The position numbers and the translations under genes are program-made. From positions 1 through 36,145 of the forward strand of contig JAJYZD010000002.1 of the NCBI GenBank assembly GCA_021800315.1: a stretch of DNA of 36,145 nucleotides, given 5' to 3'. The notes below the pieces were generated by a model. It was not told the DNA's origin. It ran no database searches and saw only the letters and a program-made list of their open reading frames with translations. Position 1 is the stretch's first letter. Each line of letters opens with the position of its first letter. This DNA comes from Bacillota bacterium (GTDB lineage Bacteria > Bacillota > Desulfotomaculia > Desulfotomaculales > JAJYZD01). Below, one piece after another: positions 31,331 through 36,145 of the stretch.

Positions 31331-31512
31331 CCCCACGCCTTTTCTAACGATATACCCTCCCCATGATATCATACAAACCCCGACTCTCGTTGTCAAGACA
31401 TCCCACCAAATGGTAAACCATGGGGTTAATATCCGCGTGTCCTCTTAGGGCGGAAAGCCTCGGCCCACCGCTCTCTTCACCCGCAGGCCTTCGCCTCTTC
31501 CAAAATCATCCC
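31331..31512. other. AT-richer spacer before the end of spoIIE
   Basis: An unusual low-GC patch (ACGATATACC, ATGATATCATAC) with TTGTCA at 31391-31396 lies here. ATGGT/ACCAT is a small repeat. I see no clear terminator for spoIIE and no ORF. It may mark the edge of inserted DNA. Confidence 0.35.
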
Positions 31513-33936
31513 TCAGTTCTCCTCCAACCTGGCCACCAGCACCGCCTGGTCGTCGCGGGGCGGGTGCTGGGAAGCCAGGTTCAGGACCAGGTCGGCCAGT
31601 TCGCGCGGATGCATCTCCGCGATCTCCTGCAAAAGACCGGCCAGCCAGAAGTCCTGTTTGCCGTCCGGATGGGCATCATGGACGCCGTCGGTGGCCAGTA
31701 CGAGGTAATCACCGGGTGAAAGCCGGCGGGTCGAGATGGGAACGCTGATGTCGTGGATTATGCCGGCGGGCAGGGAGCTGGATTGGATGATCCCCACCCT
31801 TTTGCCCCTCCCGACCAGGCTGGGCGGCGCCCCGACCTTGATGAAGGAGGCTTCCCCGCCGTAAAGGTCCACGATGGCCAGGTCGATGGTGGTAAAGCTT
31901 TCTTCGGGCTTCTCCATGAGGAGTACGGCGTTGACGGTTCTCACCGCGACTTCGGGAGAAAACCCGGCCTGCAGGAGGTCGGCCAAAAGGCGGGTCGTGG
32001 CCTTGCTTTCCCTGGCCGCGGCCGGCCCCGTACCCATGCCGTCGCTCAAGACAAGGGCTATCCGGCCGTCCGGCAGCGGCCACACGGCGAAGGAGTCTCC
32101 GGAGATGTCGCTCCCGTCCCGGGCCCGGATGGCTGCTCCCAGGGACAACGAGTAGCGGGGGTCAGGGTACAGCCTGACCAGGCAGGTCCGCTCTCCTTCC
32201 TGGTAGAGACATTGACGGGTGGCGGGGAAAAACCGCAATTCGAAAGTTTCCTGCAAAAAACCGGCCAACGACTGCCAGCAATTGGTTTTTAACGGGCAGG
32301 GCGAAAGTTCGGCGACGGCTTCCGCCCAGTTGCCCCCGGTGCCTTCCATGGTCAGGGAAAGCACGGTGACGCCTTTTTTCTTCCATTGTTCGGCCATCCC
32401 GGCCGGCAGAGGCGGCGGGTTCCATTCGGTCTCCCGGACCCGGGTGGACAGGCTGTCCAGCATACCGGCCATGGCTTCCATCTGTACGGCCACGATATCC
32501 CTCTCTTGTTGCAGCTTGCGATCCCAGCCGAGTTGCAACCTGGAGGTGGTGTAGGAGGCCAGGACCGCGATCCCCAGTTCGCGGTGCCGGGGACAGCGGC
32601 GCCTGGTTTCTTCCGGCACCTGCCATTTGCCGGGGCCGAGGTTTTCGGTATCGAAGACGAGGTCGCGCAGGCTTTGGAAGGTCCGGTAGAATTCCTTCTC
32701 CCAGCAGGTCTGGTGCAGGGAACAACCGTGGCACACCGTGGCGGCCACCTGGTCGATGATGGATTGCAGCCGGGTATCGATCGGGGCGGGAGCCGAGGCT
32801 GACACCTCCTCGAAAGCGCGGGCCAGTTCGTGGAAGATGTCCGCCCAGCCCTGCACCCGCCGGGCCAGAAAGGTTTGGGCCCGGTCCTCCTCCGGATGCG
32901 GCTCGTCCGCCGGCAGTATTTTGGCCAGGTAGACACGCATCGTTGCGACCAGGTTCTCCGGGAAGACGAGGTACAGGAGCATGGCCGCGCCGGTTTCCGC
33001 CAGGGCCGCGGTAAAGCCGGTGAAATTGCTGGTGTAGATGGACAGGACGATGTTGCCCAGAAGGAAACCGAAGGCGGGACCCAGGCGTCCGAAGCCGGCG
33101 CAAAGCCCGGCGACCAGGCCGGCAAAGGCGTAGGCGTTGATCAGGCCATGAGAGGTGCCGAGGGTCAAACCGGGGATTACCCCGGTCAGGGCTCCGACAG
33201 CGGCTCCCAGGCCGGGGCCGCCCAGGTAGGCGGCGATCAGAACGAAAAAACGGGAGAGGGACCCGCGCAGGGACAGCAGCCACCAGGTGTAGCTGCCGGC
33301 TCCGGTGATGAAGCCGGCCAGGAGAAGCAAAAGGCTGAACAGTTCTTCCGCCGAAAGCGGCCGCGGATTCTCCATGTTCAGCAGGGGCATCAGGGCGACG
33401 ACGAACAACTGGGTCAGAATGGCGATGAATATCGCCTCGAAAAGGGCCGTTATGTAGGCGTAGGTAGAAGGGGCGGCGAAGGCCAGGAAGGCTGTCCTGA
33501 CGATCAGGACGGCCGCTGCCGTCACCCCCGGCACGACCAGCCACGGCCTGGGCATCCCGGCGGGTAGAAGGTTAAGCAAAACAAAGACCAGGAGGGCGGC
33601 CAGCAGGTAGGCCGGGAGGGATGAGGCAGGGGCCTGGGTGGCGAGGCCTGCCAGCACCGCCAGGGTCACCAGGGGAGCGGCCTTGCGCCGGCAGCGGACA
33701 GTGGCGGCCACCAGGGCCGGACCGAAAGGCATCAGTTCACCGAGCAGGACGGCGCGGCCCAGGAAAAAGCCGGCCAGGCCCAAAACAATCAGCGCGGACA
33801 GGCCCGCCCGGGGCACCTGGCAACTCCGGGACAGGGCGGGGCGCTCTGTTTTTTTCGGCCGGGCGCCTTTTCTCTTTCCGGGAGAACCGGGCCTGCGCAT
33901 GTGCCGGTAGGGATACGGGTCTGTTCCTTCTGCCAC
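31513..33936 (-). CDS. spoIIE: Stage II sporulation protein E, membrane PP2C phosphatase
   Basis: SpoIIE dephosphorylates SpoIIAA at the asymmetric septum and so releases sigma-F in the forespore. The protein of about 807 residues has the three expected regions. They are an N-terminal block of about ten membrane helices (residues 45-330), a central region with a Cys cluster (ATVCHGCSLHQTCWEKEF) used for FtsZ contact and oligomerisation, and a C-terminal PP2C domain with SGDSFAVWPLPDG, LVLSDGMGTGPAA, YLVLATDGVHDAH and DDQAVLVARLE. I start at GTG 33936, 7 bases after GAAGGAG; TTG 33942 is only 1 base from that site. In Bacillus spoIIE lies after yabR on the same strand; here it is inverted and divergent from yabP. 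Confidence 0.96.
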   Translation of the reverse strand: MAEGTDPYPYRHMRRPGSPGKRKGARPKKTERPALSRSCQVPRAGLSALIVLGLAGFFLGRAVLLGELMPFGPALVAATVRCRRKAAPLVTLAVLAGLATQAPASSLPAYLLAALLVFVLLNLLPAGMPRPWLVVPGVTAAAVLIVRTAFLAFAAPSTYAYITALFEAIFIAILTQLFVVALMPLLNMENPRPLSAEELFSLLLLLAGFITGAGSYTWWLLSLRGSLSRFFVLIAAYLGGPGLGAAVGALTGVIPGLTLGTSHGLINAYAFAGLVAGLCAGFGRLGPAFGFLLGNIVLSIYTSNFTGFTAALAETGAAMLLYLVFPENLVATMRVYLAKILPADEPHPEEDRAQTFLARRVQGWADIFHELARAFEEVSASAPAPIDTRLQSIIDQVAATVCHGCSLHQTCWEKEFYRTFQSLRDLVFDTENLGPGKWQVPEETRRRCPRHRELGIAVLASYTTSRLQLGWDRKLQQERDIVAVQMEAMAGMLDSLSTRVRETEWNPPPLPAGMAEQWKKKGVTVLSLTMEGTGGNWAEAVAELSPCPLKTNCWQSLAGFLQETFELRFFPATRQCLYQEGERTCLVRLYPDPRYSLSLGAAIRARDGSDISGDSFAVWPLPDGRIALVLSDGMGTGPAAARESKATTRLLADLLQAGFSPEVAVRTVNAVLLMEKPEESFTTIDLAIVDLYGGEASFIKVGAPPSLVGRGKRVGIIQSSSLPAGIIHDISVPISTRRLSPGDYLVLATDGVHDAHPDGKQDFWLAGLLQEIAEMHPRELADLVLNLASQHPPRDDQAVLVARLEEN

Positions 33937-33979
33937 GGTCAAGCTCCTTCAAAAACAGATTTGACCTTCCTTAAGGAAG

Positions 33980-34044
33980 ATTATAATACTTCCGGCTTGC
34001 ATAACTTGTCAGTTATGGGGTGAGATTACTTTTTTCTTTCGACA
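33980..34044 (-). promoter_or_regulatory. Spo0A-controlled sigma-A promoter of spoIIE
   Basis: On the minus strand, CTGACA (34012-34007) and TATAAT (33985-33980) are 21 bases apart. A perfect 0A box, TGTCGAA (34044-34038), lies about 25 bases upstream of the -35, and TGACAAG over the -35 is a weaker match. The over-long spacer with a good -10 is the hallmark of Spo0A-activated sigma-A promoters; Bacillus spoIIE also has 21 bases. Confidence 0.8.
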
Positions 34045-34137
34045 GCAAACAACGTGCAAAGGCGAGGCATTAAACCCGGTGGCGGGAAATACATTTACGC
34101 CAGAACAGGTTGTACTCGTGCCGGGGGAGGGCCGGTT

Positions 34138-34419
34138 GTGGAAGAAGGAGGCAGGCAGGAGCTGGTTCTGACCGACCGCAAGGTGCTCTCACTGGTGGGA
34201 GTGTTGCACGTGGCCAGCTTCGACGACGGCGAAATCGCCTTGGACACGGTGCTGGGCTTTTTGTCCCTGAAGGGGGAGGGCCTGCACATTACCCAGTTGA
34301 ACCTGGAAGAACGCACCCTTACCGCGGAAGGCTATTTCCACGCCGTGGTCTACCGGGAAAACAGGCCAGGCGGCCGCAACGCGCGGGGTCGCGGCGTGTT
34401 GAACCGGCTGTTGAGGTAA
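34138..34419 (+). CDS. yabP: Sporulation protein YabP
   Basis: This is a 93-residue protein of the YabP/YqfC family, needed for normal spore formation and made in the mother cell in Bacillus. GRQELVLTDRKVLSLVGVLH and FLSLKGEGLHITQLNLEE match the family core, followed by LTAEGYFHAVVYRE and a basic tail. GTG 34138 follows GGGGGAGG by 7 bases, and starts where other YabP proteins start. The frame is open back to 34054, but that part has no similarity. AATACATT (34088-34095) resembles a sigma-E -10 but the -35 spacing is poor. yabQ follows after 24 bases. Confidence 0.92.
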   Translation: MEEGGRQELVLTDRKVLSLVGVLHVASFDDGEIALDTVLGFLSLKGEGLHITQLNLEERTLTAEGYFHAVVYRENRPGGRNARGRGVLNRLLR

Positions 34420-34443
34420 AGGGCGCCTGGCGAAGAAGGAGAA

Positions 34444-35001
34444 ATGGACTTCATGCTTGTCGAGGGACAGGGAAAGGTTTTCCTGGCCATCCTGGCCATC
34501 GGCGGCCTGGCCGGTTTCCTGTACGACGTGTACAGGGTGATCCGGCTGCGGGGGCCGGCGCTTCGCGGCCCGGGCGCCGCCCTGGCCGACCTGGTGTTTT
34601 CGGGCGTGGCGGCGGTGGTGGTCTTTCTGCTGCTGGTAAAGGCCAATCACGGGGAGTTGCGCCTCTACGTTCTGCTCGGGCTCCTTGCGGGGGCACTTCT
34701 GTATTCGGGACTCGTGAGCAGGTTTGCTTTTCGTCTGGTGGACTTTGTACTCCATTTGGCCAGCAAACTGGAAAATCTGTTTTTTGTTTTGCTGGGATCT
34801 TTGCTCCGGGCGCTTTTGTTTCCGTTGCGCAAGACCCTCGTTATCATATGGTGGCCTCTTAAACTCTCTTATTCCGGAAGCAGATACGCCGGTCACGCTA
34901 CTATGGCGGAAATGAAGCGAAGGGGCGCCGGCTGTCTGTCCTCTTGCAGGGTGAGGATGGGTAACTGGAAACATCTTATCGGTCGCAACAGGAGGGATTA
35001 G
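34444..35001 (+). CDS. yabQ: Sporulation membrane protein YabQ
   Basis: This is a 185-residue membrane protein of the YabQ family, required for spore cortex formation in Bacillus. The first 120 residues have about four hydrophobic segments. GLAGFLYDVYRVIRLRG is the conserved start of the family, and LADLVFSGVAAVVVFLLLVK follows. The C-terminal 60 residues are basic and hydrophilic (KRRGAGCLSSCRVRMGNWKH). GAAGGAG lies 5 bases before the ATG. It forms a pair with yabP. The downstream gap to divIC holds a possible promoter. Confidence 0.9.
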   Translation: MDFMLVEGQGKVFLAILAIGGLAGFLYDVYRVIRLRGPALRGPGAALADLVFSGVAAVVVFLLLVKANHGELRLYVLLGLLAGALLYSGLVSRFAFRLVDFVLHLASKLENLFFVLLGSLLRALLFPLRKTLVIIWWPLKLSYSGSRYAGHATMAEMKRRGAGCLSSCRVRMGNWKHLIGRNRRD

Positions 35002-35037
35002 CCGGCTAATCAAAGGATCGATTTTCGGAAAAAGCCC

Positions 35038-35066
35038 TTGACAGACCGCTGGATAACTGGCAATAT
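35038..35066 (+). promoter_or_regulatory. Possible sigma-A promoter for divIC
   Basis: A perfect TTGACA (35038-35043) is followed after 17 bases by CAATAT (35061-35066), a poor -10. Confidence 0.4.
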
Positions 35067-35194
35067 GGAATGTAACACCGGTATTACCCTTAGACGTGGC
35101 TCCCGGTTGCCGGCCGGTTGCAGTGCGACCTCCGGTACGTCCGGTTGGGTATGACGGTTATGTGGCCGGTTCCGGCGGAAGGAAGGAGTTGCCA

Positions 35195-35539
35195 GTGACA
35201 CGCTACGGGTCAAGGGGCCGGTCGAATAATGAGCGTAACAGCGGTGTCCGGCGCTTTTCGGCGGGCCGGTTGCCCGTTCTGTTTACGGCGGCCGTGGTGG
35301 GCTATCTCCTTTTTTCCTTGAGTGGGCAGTTTTTTCAATTGTCCAGGATGGAATCGCAGGTCAGGGGAATGCAACAGCAGGTAAAGACTTTGCAGGCCAA
35401 AAACCAGTCCCTCCAGAACGAATTGAAGAATATCAAGTCCGATGCCTACATAGAACAAGTTGCCAGGCAAAGACTGGGTTTGGTAAAACCGGGGGAATAC
35501 CCGGTCCGCTCCGTTACGAAAGGTGTCCAACACCCCTAA
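35195..35539 (+). CDS. divIC: Septum formation initiator, DivIC/FtsB family
   Basis: This is a bitopic membrane protein of about 114 residues. A short basic cytoplasmic head (RSNNERNSGVRRFSAGRL) leads into one transmembrane helix (PVLFTAAVVGYLLFSLSG). An external coiled coil follows (FQLSRMESQVRGMQQQVKTL, QAKNQSLQNELKNIKSD). The final AYIEQVARQRLGLVKPGEYP is the diagnostic DivIC motif. With FtsL and DivIB it activates septal wall synthesis. GTG 35195 follows GGAAGGAG by 6 bases; the longer frame from 35096 adds a non-conserved Pro/Arg-rich segment before it. Its place after yabQ is as in Bacillus. Confidence 0.92.
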   Translation: MTRYGSRGRSNNERNSGVRRFSAGRLPVLFTAAVVGYLLFSLSGQFFQLSRMESQVRGMQQQVKTLQAKNQSLQNELKNIKSDAYIEQVARQRLGLVKPGEYPVRSVTKGVQHP

Positions 35540-35565
35540 CCGGGCTTTTGGGGCAAAGATGTTTA

Positions 35566-35595
35566 TTGACATTCGCGACCCCTCCCTAATATAAT
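35566..35595 (+). promoter_or_regulatory. Sigma-A promoter for the S1-domain gene
   Basis: TTGACA (35566-35571) and TATAAT (35590-35595) are both perfect, with an 18-base spacer. Confidence 0.88.
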
Positions 35596-35642
35596 GGGGG
35601 AGACGGGGCCTTTTGCGTGTTTAAGGAGGAATTTCCTGGTTT

Positions 35643-36026
35643 ATGCCGCTGCAGGTGGGGAGCGTTCTGGACGGGGTGGTAACCGCGGTTACCAATTTCG
35701 GCGCCTTTGTGGAGTTGCCCGGCGGTGTTACCGGCCTCGTGCACATTTCCGAGATAGCGGAAAGCTACGTGCGGGATGTCCGGGATTTCCTGAAGGCCAA
35801 CGACCGCGTGCGGGTCAAGGTGATATCGGTGGATCCGAAGGGAAAGATCGGCCTGTCCATCAGGCAGGCGGTATCTCCCGGACCGGGCGGGGGGCGGAGG
35901 CGGCCCTCGCCGAACTTTGAAGACCGTCTGGCCCGCTTCATCAAGGAAAGCGATGAACATCAGCAGGTCCTGCGGCGGAATACCGACGCCAAAAGAGGCG
36001 GCAGGGGAACCCGCCGGGGTCCCTGA
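35643..36026 (+). CDS. yabR: S1-domain RNA-binding protein, YabR-like
   Basis: This is a 127-residue protein with one S1 RNA-binding domain in the first 75 residues: VGSVLDGVVTAVTNFGAFVE, LPGGVTGLVHISEIAESYV, VRVKVISVDPKGKIGLSIRQ. The remaining 50 residues are basic and disordered-looking, ending RGGRGTRRGP, which probably adds RNA affinity. AAGGAGG (35623-35629) is 13 bases from the ATG, longer than ideal, and no other start is nearer. It has its own strong promoter and terminator. In Bacillus yabR is the last gene of this block before spoIIE. Confidence 0.93.
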   Translation: MPLQVGSVLDGVVTAVTNFGAFVELPGGVTGLVHISEIAESYVRDVRDFLKANDRVRVKVISVDPKGKIGLSIRQAVSPGPGGGRRRPSPNFEDRLARFIKESDEHQQVLRRNTDAKRGGRGTRRGP

Positions 36027-36040
36027 GTTCGTCTGTACCA

Positions 36041-36065
36041 GCCTGCCAGGGCAGGCTTATTTTTG
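36041..36065 (+). terminator. Intrinsic terminator after yabR
   Basis: GCCTGC (36041-36046), loop CAGG, GCAGGC (36051-36056), followed by TTATTTTTG. The remaining 80 bases to the window end show no gene start that I can support. Confidence 0.85.
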
Positions 36066-36145
36066 TTTGTCACTGACCCCGGTGTTCGGCGAACCGCACG
36101 GTTAAGGTGGGAAAAAAGCCTGAAGTTTGGGCCACGCCCTTTTTT

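Noticed and set aside
31207..31347. 46-codon ORF starting at the TATGACCCAC box
   Set aside because: No ribosome site, no recognisable family, and it lies inside the structured RNA candidate.
35096..35194. Longer DivIC start at 35096
   Set aside because: GTG 35195 has a good ribosome site, and the extension is Pro/Arg-rich with no DivIC similarity.
1..36145. CRISPR arrays, tRNA or rRNA genes
   Set aside because: I found no evenly spaced direct repeats, no cloverleaf with a GGTTCGAATCC-type arm, and no rRNA-like conserved sequence.

Overview
The window reads as a chromosomal segment of an endospore-forming, high-GC Gram-positive anaerobe of the clostridial side of the Firmicutes (Peptococcaceae, Desulfotomaculales or Moorellaceae type). 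The evidence is the sporulation genes (spoVG, spoVT, spoIIE, yabP, yabQ), AGGAGG-type ribosome binding sites, many GTG/TTG starts, and a gene order that follows the Bacillus ispE-purR-spoVG-gcaD-prs-pth-mfd-spoVT-yabN-yabO-yabP-yabQ-divIC-yabR block with insertions. The genus assignment is inference.

Layout. 1-2.4 kb: end of a PfkB sugar kinase, convergent with nagB, then a ZIP metal transporter. 2.5-7.8 kb: ispE, a GntR/FCD regulator overlapping a divergent nucleotidyltransferase-like gene, a 58-residue coiled-coil protein, a MurE paralogue and a coupled threonine dehydratase. 7.8-9.8 kb: a strong promoter, a long structured leader RNA ending in a perfect terminator, and an APC amino-acid permease. 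9.9-12.8 kb: a PP2C phosphatase / Ser-Thr kinase pair and a bile-acid:sodium-symporter-family transporter. 13-24.7 kb: spoVG, glmU, prs, pth, mfd, spoVT, a PspA/IM30 protein, yabN (mazG), hup and rqcP (yabO).

24.7-34 kb is an accessory island splitting rqcP from yabP. It holds an APS kinase/sulfotransferase pair, a decayed IscB-type nuclease remnant with omega-RNA-like sequence beside it, and a sulfur-transfer operon: TusA, DsrE, a cysteine-desulfurase homologue whose PLP lysine is replaced, and an IscU scaffold fused to a thioredoxin-reductase-like domain that has lost its CxxC. A rubredoxin-like protein, an unknown membrane-anchored protein, a solitary omega-RNA-like locus and an inverted spoIIE follow. 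34-36.1 kb returns to the conserved block: yabP, yabQ, divIC and a yabR-like S1 protein.

The most unusual content is the sulfur-transfer operon at 27470-30067. It looks like a complete persulfide-relay/Fe-S scaffold set in which the two enzyme-like components lack the residues needed for their textbook reactions, so I infer a carrier or scaffold role. The second point is a pair of related RNA-like loci 4.2 kb apart, one next to an IscB remnant and one with no nuclease gene. The third is the unassigned leader RNA before the permease. Regulatory signals match sporulation control: a sigma-H-type promoter before spoVG, a sigma-G/F-type promoter before spoVT, and a Spo0A-type spoIIE promoter with a 21-bp spacer and a perfect 0A box.
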